A stretch of DNA of 64,000 nucleotides from assembly GCA_027391075.1 (NCBI GenBank), contig DAHYHI010000042.1:121367-185366 (forward strand), in the 5' to 3' direction. Each line of letters opens with the position of its first letter. Position 1 is the first letter of the stretch. Positions 1 through 8,752 of the stretch are shown piece by piece. The notes under the pieces were generated by a model. It had not been told where the DNA came from. It made no database searches and saw only the letters and a list, made by a program, of their open reading frames with translations. Source of the DNA: JAJZAM01 sp027391075 (GTDB taxonomy: Bacteria > Actinomycetota > Acidimicrobiia > Acidimicrobiales > Palsa-688). The translations under genes and the position numbers were made by a program.

Positions 1-1192
1 CACCTTGGAGGGTTGAGACTTCGCTCCACACTTCTTGCGCTCCCTCGAGCTGATCCTTGTGGGCGACCGCCACGTTGATCAAAACCTGGGGGAAGCTTCG
101 CATACAGCCTGCTGAGAGCTCCGACAGGGGCCGGTCGCTGCGAAGGACCAGGTCGGCTAGGAGCAGCCCCGTGAGGACACCGTCTCCCGTGGTGGCCAGG
201 TCCCGCAGCACTATATGACCCGACTGTTCGCCTCCGAGGGACCAGCCCCTGCGCGCGAGCGCTTCGAGGATGTTACGGTCGCCGACCTGGGTCACCTCGA
301 TTTGTACTCCGAGGTCGTGCAGAGCCTCGTGCAACCCGAGGTTGCTCATGACAGTCACTGCAACTCCGTTGCCAGCAAGGCGGCCCCGGCTCTGCAGGTC
401 GGCGGCGAGCATCGCAACGAGGCGATCTCCGTCGACGGTTGCTCCCTCTTCGTCCACGGCGACCACCCGGTCGGCGTCCCCGTCGAAAGCCAGGCCGAGA
501 GTCGCCCGGGTCCTCCTCACCGCCTCCGAGAGCAGCCGCGTGTCGTTGGAGCCGCATCCGGAGTTGATGTTGGTGCCGTCAGGGTTCGCTCCGAGGACCT
601 CGACTACGGTTGCTCCAGCCGCGGCGAAGACCTCCTCGGCTGTGGTGACCGCGGCCCCGTTGGCAACGTCGAGGACCACGCGCACACCTCGAAGCGAACG
701 GCTCTGAATCCCGCCGGTGAGCTTCTCGACGTACCGACCCAACTCCAACGCTGCCCCGGTAACCCTGCCAATCCGCTTGCCGCTCAACCGTGAAGTGACC
801 CCCGAGTGCAGGTGCTCCTCGATGGCGGCTTCCTCGTCGTCGGAGAGCTTCGAGCCGCCGGCGGCGAACAGCTTGATCCCGTTGTCAGCAAAGGGATTGT
901 GTGAAGCGGAAACCACCGCACCCGCAGCCCCAGCCCCAGCCGAGACAAAGGCCACGTAAGGCGTGGGCACGATTCCAAGGTCGACCACGTCCAAGCCCTG
1001 CGCCGCTACCCCCGACGCGAAGGCGGCAGAGAGCATAGAACCGGACAGCCGAGTGTCGCGACCTAGGAACATCACCCCGGCCTTAGTACCGAGTACAGCC
1101 GCAGCGCTACGTCCTAAACCTAGAGCGAGTTCCGGAGTCAGAACCTCGCCGGCCAGACCACGAAGTCCGTCCGTGCCAAAGTGCGCTTTCAC
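1..1192 (-). CDS. glmM: Phosphoglucosamine mutase, 3' end outside window
   Basis: GlmM converts glucosamine-6-phosphate to glucosamine-1-phosphate for peptidoglycan precursor synthesis in the cytoplasm. The GTG start at 1192 gives an N-terminus beginning MKAHFGTDGLRGLAG, the family signature. The active-site serine loop SASHNP is visible near residue 96, and the metal-binding DGDADR motif lies about two thirds along. About 397 codons are present; families usually have about 445-460, so roughly 50 C-terminal residues (phosphate-binding loop region) lie beyond the left edge. It follows rpsI by 22 bp on the same strand, the usual rplM-rpsI-glmM order of actinobacteria. Confidence 0.95.
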   Translation of the reverse strand, partial: MKAHFGTDGLRGLAGEVLTPELALGLGRSAAAVLGTKAGVMFLGRDTRLSGSMLSAAFASGVAAQGLDVVDLGIVPTPYVAFVSAGAGAAGAVVSASHNPFADNGIKLFAAGGSKLSDDEEAAIEEHLHSGVTSRLSGKRIGRVTGAALELGRYVEKLTGGIQSRSLRGVRVVLDVANGAAVTTAEEVFAAAGATVVEVLGANPDGTNINSGCGSNDTRLLSEAVRRTRATLGLAFDGDADRVVAVDEEGATVDGDRLVAMLAADLQSRGRLAGNGVAVTVMSNLGLHEALHDLGVQIEVTQVGDRNILEALARRGWSLGGEQSGHIVLRDLATTGDGVLTGLLLADLVLRSDRPLSELSAGCMRSFPQVLINVAVAHKDQLEGAQEVWSEVSTLQG

Positions 1193-1214
1193 TCCCGGTG
1201 CAGGAGCGACTCTG

Positions 1215-1607
1215 TCAGCGCTTCGAGTACTGAGGAGCTTTACGCGCCTTCTTCAGGCCGTACTTCTTGGACTCCTTCTCACGAGCGTCACGCGTGAGAA
1301 AGCCGGCGCGCTTGAGCGTGACCCGCAGTTCAGGGTCCAACTCAGCCAGAGCGCGGGCGATTCCGAGCCTCATAGCCCCAGCCTGACCTGAGACACCCCC
1401 ACCGACGAGGGTCGTGTCCACGTCGTAGATCTCGGCCTTCTCCACGAGCCTCAATGGTTCGGTGATAATCATCCGGTGCGTGGCGGACGGGAAATACTCG
1501 TCGACCGGGCGCTTGTTGACCGTAAGAGCCCCCTGGCCGGGGCGCAGACGGACACGGGCTACCGCTGACTTACGGCGACCGGTTGACTGTACGAGCGGCT
1601 TGGTCAA
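1215..1607 (-). CDS. rpsI: 30S ribosomal protein S9
   Basis: 130 aa, normal length. The N-terminal TGRRKSAVARVRL segment and the basic C-terminal tail ending APQYSKR are characteristic; the tail reaches the tRNA anticodon in the P site. It lies 7 bp downstream of rplM in one transcription unit, the usual L13-S9 pair. Confidence 0.98.
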   Translation of the reverse strand: MTKPLVQSTGRRKSAVARVRLRPGQGALTVNKRPVDEYFPSATHRMIITEPLRLVEKAEIYDVDTTLVGGGVSGQAGAMRLGIARALAELDPELRVTLKRAGFLTRDAREKESKKYGLKKARKAPQYSKR

Positions 1608-1614
1608 GTGGTCC

Positions 1615-2076
1615 TCAGGCTCCTCTTGAAGGGCGGTTGGCGCGGGGGTCGAGTGTCAGAACTTTGGGCTGCTGAGCCGCGTGGGGATGGGTCGGCCCGC
1701 CGTAAACTTTAAGCTTACGCAGCATGGAACGTCCGAGCGGACCCTTGGGGAGCATCCCTTTCACCGCACGACGAACGGCCTCTTCGGGCTTGGTGGTGAG
1801 CAGTTCGGTGTAGTTCCGAGAGGTGAGACCGCCGGGGTAACCAGAGTGGCGGTAGTACAGCTTCTTGTCTGCCTTACCTGTCGCCATTGCGACCTTCGCC
1901 GCGTTGATGACCACCACGTGATCACCCGTGTCGACGTGAGGAGCGAAGATGGCCTTGCGCTTGCCGCGCAGAACCTGGGCCACTTCGCTGGCCAGACGGC
2001 CTAGAACAGCCCCGTCGGCGTCGACCTCGAACCACTCGCGCTCGATATCGGCGGGTTTTGGGGTGAAAGTACGCAA
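1615..2076 (-). CDS. rplM: 50S ribosomal protein L13
   Basis: 153 aa L13, a large-subunit assembly protein. It begins MRTFTPKPADIEREW and contains the family segment GDHVVVINAAKVA. The start is TTG at 2076, preceded by GAGG seven bases upstream; no better in-frame start is seen. First gene of the rplM-rpsI-glmM unit, divergent from ctaC. Confidence 0.97.
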   Translation of the reverse strand: MRTFTPKPADIEREWFEVDADGAVLGRLASEVAQVLRGKRKAIFAPHVDTGDHVVVINAAKVAMATGKADKKLYYRHSGYPGGLTSRNYTELLTTKPEEAVRRAVKGMLPKGPLGRSMLRKLKVYGGPTHPHAAQQPKVLTLDPRANRPSRGA

Positions 2077-2140
2077 GATGAAACCTCAGATTTAGACGAA
2101 GAGAGAACGTCGGGTCCGGCCCGTCGTGGACAGAACATCA

Positions 2141-2171
2141 ACTATAGCGCCCCCAGGGACATGACCGCCAA
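2141..2171 (-). promoter_or_regulatory. Candidate promoter of rplM-rpsI-glmM
   Basis: On the minus strand a good -10 hexamer, TATAGT (2146-2141), is preceded by TTGGCG (2171-2166) with a long 19-base spacer. This would give a leader of about 55 nt before the TTG start of rplM. The -10 is clear, the -35 only approximate. Confidence 0.4.
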
Positions 2172-2222
2172 GCGCCAGCGCCACGCTGCCATGACGAGGC
2201 CGCCAGCTGCGAGGTTGGTAAT

Positions 2223-3059
2223 GTGCGCACAAGCTCTCTAATGTGTTGCTCAGCTATGCACCAACTGACCGGACTCCTGGCCACCAACTTCGGTTCCCCG
2301 TCGGGGGTGACAACCCAGGACCATTACACCCGCGAGCTGTGGAGACTGAGCGGCTACTTTTCGGTGCCGATCGGGTTGATCGTCCTCGGCCTGATCGTGT
2401 TCGCCATCGTGCGCTACCGGCACCGACCAGGAGAAGACCGCAAACCGGCCCAGTTCCAGTACCACATTCCGATCGAGGCGACTTACACGATCATCCCGTT
2501 GGTGATCGTTGCGGTGATCTTCGGCGTGATGTACAACGCCGAGAACCACGTCAACACTGTCGCGGCGAAACCCTCGGTTGCGATCACCGTCGACGGTTTC
2601 CAGTGGGGATGGCGCTTCGTGTACCCCAATGGGCACGTGCAGATCGGAACCGGCGACTACAACAACATCAATAACAACAACGATCTCCCGGTCCTGGTCA
2701 TGCCCTCCAACGAGACGGTGCAGTTGCACGTCGTATCCCTCGACGTCGTGCACACTTTCTACGTGAAGGAGTTCCTCTTCAACCGGGACCTCATACCTGG
2801 GATCAACAACACTTTCGACGTGAACGTGACCAAGCCAGGCCTTTACCCCGGCCAGTGCAACAACATCTGCGGTGAATACCACGCCTACATGCGCTTCTTG
2901 GTGGACGTGATGTCACCCACTCAGTACGCCGCCTGGTATAACAACCAGCCGGCCTGCTCCGTTACGACCGCCGGGGTTCCCGGCGTCCAGAAGGGAAGCT
3001 GCGCTGCTATCAACGCAGGAGCGGACTTCACCGGTTACACCCAGGCGCCGAAAGGATAG
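2223..3059 (+). CDS. ctaC: Cytochrome c oxidase subunit II
   Basis: Carries the CuA centre that accepts electrons from the bc1 complex or cytochrome c. Two membrane spans lie near residues 42-65 and 85-105. The periplasmic cupredoxin domain has the CuA motif CNNICGEYHAYM near residues 217-228. The GTG start at 2223 is chosen because GAGG lies eight bases upstream; the in-frame ATG codons at 2241 and 2256 lack a ribosome site. The N-terminus contains paired cysteines (residues 8-9), but I see no clear lipobox. First gene of ctaC-ctaD-ctaF, 16 bp before ctaD. Confidence 0.96.
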   Translation: MRTSSLMCCSAMHQLTGLLATNFGSPSGVTTQDHYTRELWRLSGYFSVPIGLIVLGLIVFAIVRYRHRPGEDRKPAQFQYHIPIEATYTIIPLVIVAVIFGVMYNAENHVNTVAAKPSVAITVDGFQWGWRFVYPNGHVQIGTGDYNNINNNNDLPVLVMPSNETVQLHVVSLDVVHTFYVKEFLFNRDLIPGINNTFDVNVTKPGLYPGQCNNICGEYHAYMRFLVDVMSPTQYAAWYNNQPACSVTTAGVPGVQKGSCAAINAGADFTGYTQAPKG

Positions 3060-3075
3060 GGAGACCTAAGCCGAC

Positions 3076-4752
3076 ATGACAATCCTCGAAGAACGCCCGC
3101 AGCTTCCGTTCGAAGCTCACGAGCCGAGCCTGATGGAGATCGTGCCGGGCCCTCGCCCGCACGGCATCGTCAAGTTCGTCACCAGCACCGACCACAAGCA
3201 GATCGGTCTCAACTACCTGTTCACCGGCTTGGCGGGGTTCGTGCTCGCCGGGCTGATGGCGCTGGTGATGAGAACACAGCTCATAGTGCCGAACAATCAC
3301 TTCGTCACCGAGAACGTCTACAACGAGATGTTCACTATCCACGGGACGATCATGCTGTTCGTCTTCGCAGGTCCCTTCGCTTTCGCCGGTTTCGGCAACT
3401 ACCTGGTGCCGCTGATGATCGGCGCTCCCGACATGGCGTTCCCCCGTTTCAACAACCTGTCCTACTGGTTGTACCTGGGAGGTTTCAGTCTCCTCCTGGC
3501 CGGCTTCCTCACCAACAACGGCGCCGCCCAGTTCGGATGGTTCGGCTACGCCCCTCTGACGGAGGCGATCCACTCGCCTGGTCCGGGCGCCGACCTTTGG
3601 ATCGTCGGCATCGGCCTGACCGGCTTCTCGGGTATCTTCACCGCTGTCAACATCATCACCACGGTGTTCACCCTGCGAGCCCCGGGCATGGTCATGTTCC
3701 GGATGCCGATCTTCGTGTGGAACATCTTGGTGACGATGTTCCTCATCCTCCTCGCCTTCCCCGTGCTCACCGCTGCGATGGCCCTCCTTTGGATTGACCG
3801 CCACCTCGGCGGAAACTTCTACGACGCGACCAAAGGTGGCCAGCCGATCCTCTGGCAGAACCTGTTCTGGTTCTTCGGGCACCCCGAGGTGTACATCATC
3901 GCCCTCCCCTACTTCGGGATCGCAACCGAGATCCTCGCGACGATGTCACGCAAGCCGGTGTTCGGCTACAAGGGCATGATCGCAGCGACCTTGTCCATCG
4001 GCGCTCTTGCCATGGGCGTGTGGGCACACCACATGTACACGACAGGCGCCGTGCTACTCCCCTTCTTCGCCGCCATGTCTCTTCTCATAGCCGTCCCGAC
4101 GGGCATCAAGTTCTTCAACTGGATCGGGACGATGTGGCGGGGGACCATCGTGTTGAACACCGCGATGCTCTTCTGCCTCGGTTTCCTGGCGATGTTCCTC
4201 TTCGGTGGTATCACGGGGGTCATCCTCGCCCAGCCGGTCCTGGACTTCCAGCTGCACAACACGTACTTCGTCGTCGCCCACTTCCACTATGTGCTGATCG
4301 GGGCTGTGTTGGCCGGGTTCGGAGGTCTGTACTACTGGCTTCCGAAGATGACCGGGCGCAAGTTGTCGGAGAAGTGGGGCAAGCTCGGCTTCGCTCTGCT
4401 CTTCATCGGTTTCAACCTCACTTTCTTCCCCCAGCACGACCTGGGACTTCGGGGTATGCCCCGGCGCATCGAGACCTACAACGCAGGGATGGGCTGGAAC
4501 TTCTTGAACGAGCTGTCCAGCATCGGCGCTTACATCACCGCTCTCGGTGTCCTCGTGAATGCTTGGAACATCTTCACGTCGTGGCGTAAAGGCGAACTCG
4601 CCGGCGACAACCCTTGGGACGGCCAGACCCTGGAGTGGGCCTGCTCGTCGCCGCCTCCGGATCACAACTTCGAGGCTCTCCCCCCGATCCGCTCTGAGCG
4701 GCCCGTGTGGGACGCCAACCACCCTGACATGCTCACCAAGGTAGGCCACTAG
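3076..4752 (+). CDS. ctaD: Cytochrome c oxidase subunit I
   Basis: 558 aa, about twelve membrane spans; the catalytic subunit of an aa3-type oxidase holding heme a, heme a3 and CuB. The A-family motif WFFGHPEVYIIALP contains the CuB histidine and the crosslinked tyrosine. Further CuB and heme ligands appear in HHMYTTG and HFHYVLIGA. It runs directly into ctaF (stop 4752, next start 4753). Subunit III (ctaE) is not in this operon but lies at 9.6-10.2 kb with the bc1 genes. Confidence 0.98.
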   Translation: MTILEERPQLPFEAHEPSLMEIVPGPRPHGIVKFVTSTDHKQIGLNYLFTGLAGFVLAGLMALVMRTQLIVPNNHFVTENVYNEMFTIHGTIMLFVFAGPFAFAGFGNYLVPLMIGAPDMAFPRFNNLSYWLYLGGFSLLLAGFLTNNGAAQFGWFGYAPLTEAIHSPGPGADLWIVGIGLTGFSGIFTAVNIITTVFTLRAPGMVMFRMPIFVWNILVTMFLILLAFPVLTAAMALLWIDRHLGGNFYDATKGGQPILWQNLFWFFGHPEVYIIALPYFGIATEILATMSRKPVFGYKGMIAATLSIGALAMGVWAHHMYTTGAVLLPFFAAMSLLIAVPTGIKFFNWIGTMWRGTIVLNTAMLFCLGFLAMFLFGGITGVILAQPVLDFQLHNTYFVVAHFHYVLIGAVLAGFGGLYYWLPKMTGRKLSEKWGKLGFALLFIGFNLTFFPQHDLGLRGMPRRIETYNAGMGWNFLNELSSIGAYITALGVLVNAWNIFTSWRKGELAGDNPWDGQTLEWACSSPPPDHNFEALPPIRSERPVWDANHPDMLTKVGH

Positions 4753-5244
4753 ATGAAGGTCGAGTCCCGCACCGTCCTCGGAGCGTTCAGCTTCCTCACG
4801 ATCCTGGCCGTCGTCTACTGGGTTCTCGTGGCCCTGCACGGGTCGTCGTCCGAGCGCAGCGGCATCGCCATGCTGGTGTTCAGCTTCGCCGCCTACGCCC
4901 TCCTCGGCGGCTACCTCCTCGCCCAGTACCTCCGCCGGCACGGCATACCACGGGCGGAGGACCGCTTCGACGCCACCCAGGAGGACGGGGCAGGTGTAAT
5001 CGACTACTTCCCAGCCACGTCTATCTGGCCGGCGGCGATGGGCTTGGGGATGGTCTTCGGGGCTTGCGCCCTGGTTTGGGGTCTGTGGTATCTGGCGATC
5101 GGTGCCGTGCTGTTCTTCGGCGCCGTTTTCGGGTGGGTCACCGAATCGGACTACACCGAAGACGTGCTACCCGGGACGGATCCCGACGAGTTGGCTGCAG
5201 CGCACGGCGACTTCGCGTCGACCGGCGCCCACCACGACCACTGA
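4753..5244 (+). CDS. ctaF: Cytochrome c oxidase subunit IV (actinobacterial type)
   Basis: 163 aa membrane protein with four hydrophobic spans (about residues 8-30, 36-58, 92-110, 112-130) and a His-rich C-terminus ending GAHHDH. It begins at the base after the ctaD stop, as in actinobacterial ctaD-ctaF pairs, and is thought to stabilise the oxidase. Function rests mainly on position and family resemblance. Confidence 0.9.
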   Translation: MKVESRTVLGAFSFLTILAVVYWVLVALHGSSSERSGIAMLVFSFAAYALLGGYLLAQYLRRHGIPRAEDRFDATQEDGAGVIDYFPATSIWPAAMGLGMVFGACALVWGLWYLAIGAVLFFGAVFGWVTESDYTEDVLPGTDPDELAAAHGDFASTGAHHDH

Positions 5245-5349
5245 GCCGACCGCTGCTGGCTGCTCAGGCCTGAGTGCACCCTAGGCCAGCGGCTGGCGCC
5301 GTGTCAGCCGGCCGGTACCAGCAAGCACGATTTCGACGTCTAGGAAATT

Positions 5350-5381
5350 CATGCTAGCAGGGAGCCCAAATTGCTAGCATG
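5350..5381 (+). promoter_or_regulatory. Inverted repeat overlapping the start codon of the toxin-antitoxin-like pair
   Basis: Perfect 10-base arms, CATGCTAGCA and TGCTAGCATG, separated by 12 bases. Each arm contains the self-palindrome TGCTAGCA. The right arm includes the ATG (5379-5381) of the downstream gene. This looks like an autoregulatory operator. With no ribosome site at normal spacing, the transcript may be leaderless. Confidence 0.6.
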
Positions 5382-5735
5382 AGTTGGGTGTCGAAGTTCG
5401 CGGAGGAAATCGATCTCGCCCGCCGAAGCGGGAGAACCCAGGAAGGCCAGCGCGAGACGCCGACATTGCGTGACGACACGCAAGTCCAACTTTCGGTCCG
5501 GGTTCCCGAGGGCCTCCGCTTGAGTGTTACTTCGACCGCCAAAGCCCAGGGGCTGACCGTGGCCGCCTTCGTCGAGCAGGCTCTACAGCGAGCGGTAACG
5601 GAAGCTAACGAGAGTTTCGCTGGACTCGCCGCTGACCTGGCGAGAAACATCCGCTACGAGTTGCGCTCCGCCATACAAGACGGCGCCTACCGTGAGGTGG
5701 CAGCGGACGTCGAACGGCAAGAGGCGTGGTGGTAG
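5379..5735 (+). CDS. Putative antitoxin, ribbon-helix-helix-like
   Basis: 118 aa. The central part (about residues 36-72) contains VQLSVRVPEGLRLSVTSTAK followed by a helix ending ALQRAV, the pattern of a ribbon-helix-helix DNA-binding domain. The rest is a charged helical tail likely to contact a partner. It overlaps the next ORF by 10 bp, and the inverted repeat over its start codon fits autorepression. The pair sits between the ctaCDF and ctaE-qcrCAB respiratory operons. Antitoxin is an inference from architecture; an unrelated small regulator is possible. Confidence 0.65.
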   Translation: MSWVSKFAEEIDLARRSGRTQEGQRETPTLRDDTQVQLSVRVPEGLRLSVTSTAKAQGLTVAAFVEQALQRAVTEANESFAGLAADLARNIRYELRSAIQDGAYREVAADVERQEAWW

Positions 5736-6136
5736 TAGCGCTCATCGATGATCATCGCCTCATAAGCCTCCTCACCGCGTCGTACCCACCTCCGGGGCGA
5801 TACGCGACCACGTGCTCATGGTGGTGGCGAGTCACCTCGGCACTAGCCGGCCACCGAAGGGGAGCCCTCACACGGCGGCTAGAGAGCCTCGACCATGGCG
5901 TCGCTTCAGCGGTCCGAAAGACGATAGGTGCTCTGCCGGCCCACTTCGAGATAGTCGATCTGCGCCTGCTCGTCCCAGCGATGGGCGTGCTGGCTCAAGA
6001 TCACACGGTCAACCAGCTGGCCGCGGAGGCGGTCGCCGCTGCCGCCTACCTGGACACCTGCATCGAAGTTGAGATCGACACTCCCCAGGTGCGAGTCACC
6101 GCACAAGCGGAACAAGTCCGATACCGCGTGGTCTGA
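5726..6136 (+). CDS. Putative toxin, PIN-like protein
   Basis: 136 aa, GTG start inside the end of the preceding gene. The N-terminal hydrophobic strand with acidic residues (VVVALIDDHRLISLL) and a C-terminal acidic pair following a helix (AAYLDTCIEVEIDTPQ) resemble the reduced PIN-like fold of actinobacterial VapC-like proteins. The internal segment LRLLVPAMGVL plus an NQLAAEAVAAA helix also occurs in that group as I recall it. If right, it would be an RNase toxin neutralised by the upstream protein. It converges with qcrB, 52 bp away. Family assignment is tentative. Confidence 0.55.
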   Translation: MVVVALIDDHRLISLLTASYPPPGRYATTCSWWWRVTSALAGHRRGALTRRLESLDHGVASAVRKTIGALPAHFEIVDLRLLVPAMGVLAQDHTVNQLAAEAVAAAAYLDTCIEVEIDTPQVRVTAQAEQVRYRVV

Positions 6137-6188
6137 CAACTCGCAGCTAGGCGCAAGCCGCCCCGAAGAGCCCGAAGCCGGAGCGCCG

Positions 6189-7739
6189 TCAGTCGCCGGC
6201 AGCGGGAGCTGGCACGGATCGCTCCGGGCCCTGCCCCGGCCCGCCGGCACCATTATCCCCGGCACCGTGAGAAGCGGAAGTGTCGGCGGGAGCGTCGTGG
6301 GTTGGGCCGTGGTGCACGTCTCCCACCGTGTGGTAGCCACCGTCAGGCGTGCGGTAGATGACACCCCCGACTGGACGCTGTATCGGGTGAAAGTCGACCT
6401 CTTGGAGGCGCTGGCAGGCCTTATAGGCGATTATGAAGGCTACAACCGGCCCGATGATCACCAGGTAGTCCAACGCGACAACAATCGCCTCGTAGCTGAC
6501 GTGCAGGTTGTTGGCGATGATGTCGGTGCCTGACGCCATGGTCAAAAGCGAGAACAAGGTGACTGCGGCCGCACCAATCCCGGTCCGGAAAGGCTTGTCG
6601 CGGGGACGGTCAAGAAGATTGTGAGCTCTGTAGTCCTTATAGATCTTCTTGTCGATCCAAGGCCAGGCGAACATCACTCCCAGCAAGATCCCCGGCAAAA
6701 GTAGGCCCGGGAAGAACGGGTTGGCAATCTCGTGGCCGAACGAGCGGAACTCCCAGTGCGGCCACAGCCGTACCGCTCCGTCCTGCCATCCCAAGTACCA
6801 GTCAGGCTGAGCGCCAGCAGAAACCGTGTAAGGCTGGTAGGGCCCGTAGATCCACACCGGGTTGATCTGCACGAAGCCTGCGAGCAGGAAGATGACCGAC
6901 GAGACGAGCATCATCAGCCCGCCGGCTTTCAGAGCGTACTGAGGCCAGATGCGACTTCCTCTGATGTTCGTCTCAGTCTTGCCCGGCCCGGGAAAGTCTG
7001 TGTGCTTTTGGTGCCACAGGATCATCAAGTGGGCGGTGAGCAGGCCGACGATCAGGAGCGGGAAGAGGAACTCGTGGACTACGAACAGGCGGGGTATCAG
7101 AGAGGTACCGGGAAAGCGACCGCCCCACAGGGCGTACACCAGCCATGTTCCTACGAAGGGGATGCTCTCGATGATCGAGTAGATGACACGCAGACCGGTC
7201 CCCGACAGCAGGTCGTCCGGGAGGGAATAGCCGGTAAAGCCTTCCAATGCAACGATCTGCCACAGCAACAGCCCGATGATCCAGTTGATCTCCCGAGGCT
7301 TGCGAAACGCACCGGTGAAGAAAATTCGGGCCATGTGGAAGAACACGGCGGCCAAGAAGATCAGCGCCGCCCAGTGGTGCGCCTGGCGCATGATCAGCCC
7401 GAAACGCACGTTGAACGACAGGTTGATCACCGACTGGTAGGCCTCTGACATCTTCTGGCCGACGAGCGGCACGTACACATGCCCGCTTGTCGGGGCGTAC
7501 ACGACCTCCTTCGAGGAGGGCACGTAGAAAAGCGCCAGGTAGATGCCCGTGATGATCAGGACGATCAACGAGTCCATGGCTATCTCGCCGACCATGAACG
7601 ACCAGTGGTCGGGGAAGATCTTGTCGAGCACGCTGGTCAGGAACTTCGACGAGCCGAGCCGCTCGTCGATCGTGTCGGTGCCGGCCTTGGCCGCCCGATA
7701 GCGTTTCTGAGCCGCAATCCTCTCTTCGGTGGTGCTCAT
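6189..7739 (-). CDS. qcrB: Cytochrome bc1 complex cytochrome b subunit
   Basis: 516 aa, the quinol-oxidising, heme b-carrying subunit of the actinobacterial bc1 complex. It has eight or more membrane spans and heme-ligand histidines in HHWAALIFLA and LTAHLMILWH. The Qo-site PDWY motif is in AGAQPDWYLGW. A long cytoplasmic C-terminal tail (last about 60 residues, His- and Gly-rich) is typical of the actinobacterial form. It lies 5 bp after qcrA and is the last gene of ctaE-qcrC-qcrA-qcrB. Confidence 0.97.
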   Translation of the reverse strand: MSTTEERIAAQKRYRAAKAGTDTIDERLGSSKFLTSVLDKIFPDHWSFMVGEIAMDSLIVLIITGIYLALFYVPSSKEVVYAPTSGHVYVPLVGQKMSEAYQSVINLSFNVRFGLIMRQAHHWAALIFLAAVFFHMARIFFTGAFRKPREINWIIGLLLWQIVALEGFTGYSLPDDLLSGTGLRVIYSIIESIPFVGTWLVYALWGGRFPGTSLIPRLFVVHEFLFPLLIVGLLTAHLMILWHQKHTDFPGPGKTETNIRGSRIWPQYALKAGGLMMLVSSVIFLLAGFVQINPVWIYGPYQPYTVSAGAQPDWYLGWQDGAVRLWPHWEFRSFGHEIANPFFPGLLLPGILLGVMFAWPWIDKKIYKDYRAHNLLDRPRDKPFRTGIGAAAVTLFSLLTMASGTDIIANNLHVSYEAIVVALDYLVIIGPVVAFIIAYKACQRLQEVDFHPIQRPVGGVIYRTPDGGYHTVGDVHHGPTHDAPADTSASHGAGDNGAGGPGQGPERSVPAPAAGD

Positions 7740-7744
7740 AAGCT

Positions 7745-8752
7745 CTACCCCCTGTTCCAGAAGCCAGGTCCGACAGGCCCACCGCCGGCCTGGCTGTAGT
7801 CAGCCTGAGCGACGATAAATCCTTGCGCGTCCACCGCGATTGGCAGCTGAGGAAGTCCGCGAGCGGCGGGCCCGAAGATCGGCTTGCTCAGCTGCAGCAC
7901 GTCGAAGGTCGAGTAGTGACAAGGGCAAACAAGTTGATGTGTCACCACGTTGTACAAGCTGGCGGGGCATCCGGCGTGAGTGCAGATCTTGGAGATCGCC
8001 ACGATCCCGGTCTTGCCGTCGATGGGAATGTTCCAGCCGACCCTCTCCGGAGGAGTCTCGTAGTCGGCGTTGCCGAGATTGATGAGAAGGGTCGGGCTCA
8101 AAGCGTCCGACGGGTTGGTCTCGGGGAACACCGTCAGGATGCCGTTGACCGGAAGCTCTGACGGACGGATCGGCGTACCATCCTGGGTGACAGCCCGAAC
8201 GCCCTTTCCCCAAGCAGTCTGGTAGAGGTTGCGGTGTGGGCGGGGTCCCAGCGAGGCGATCGGGAAGGCTATAGCCAGCCCGAAAACCCCGCCGACAGCG
8301 CCCAACATCTTGAAAAGGAACGGCCTGCGTGCCATCGGGTCCAGCCCACGGCCGAGCGATTCGGCTACGGCGATCCTGTCCGCTTCGGAGCTCACGTTGT
8401 GATGGCCTCTGCTGGCTATCACGTCGTGGCCTGGCATTAGGTCGCGTGCCCATAGGATCAGCCCGACCCCGAGCCCTCCGAACGCCAGGCCCCAGCACAA
8501 CCCCGCCAGCTCGTTGTTCGCCCCGTCGACGTACACGACGGCGAGCCCTATAGACGCTAGGAGGGTTACCGTCCATGCTGCGGCTATACGCCGCTCGGCC
8601 TTCTTGGCACCCTTGGGATCACCCTGGTAGCGCCAGCGCGAGTCGTCTTGGTCCATGGGGACATCGTCGGGCCACGGCTCGCCGGGGTCTATCCCGAAGT
8701 GGCGAGGGTTGCGGGCGAAAGGCGTCTGCTTCTCGTCGAGCGTGTCGGTCAT
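7745..8752 (-). CDS. qcrA: Cytochrome bc1 complex Rieske iron-sulfur subunit
   Basis: 335 aa. The 2Fe-2S cluster motifs are ICTHAGCPASLY and LVCPCHYSTFD near residues 256-286. Three hydrophobic spans precede them (about 57-75, 83-102, 150-170), the three-helix anchor specific to actinobacterial QcrA. It transfers electrons from quinol to the diheme QcrC. Start ATG at 8752 overlaps the qcrC stop by 4 bp. Confidence 0.97.
   Translation of the reverse strand: MTDTLDEKQTPFARNPRHFGIDPGEPWPDDVPMDQDDSRWRYQGDPKGAKKAERRIAAAWTVTLLASIGLAVVYVDGANNELAGLCWGLAFGGLGVGLILWARDLMPGHDVIASRGHHNVSSEADRIAVAESLGRGLDPMARRPFLFKMLGAVGGVFGLAIAFPIASLGPRPHRNLYQTAWGKGVRAVTQDGTPIRPSELPVNGILTVFPETNPSDALSPTLLINLGNADYETPPERVGWNIPIDGKTGIVAISKICTHAGCPASLYNVVTHQLVCPCHYSTFDVLQLSKPIFGPAARGLPQLPIAVDAQGFIVAQADYSQAGGGPVGPGFWNRG

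Noticed and set aside
215..793. Plus-strand reading frames opposite glmM, and similar frames opposite most ribosomal and respiratory genes.
   Set aside because: They are third-position GC artefacts of the true genes on the other strand; none shows a family motif or ribosome site.
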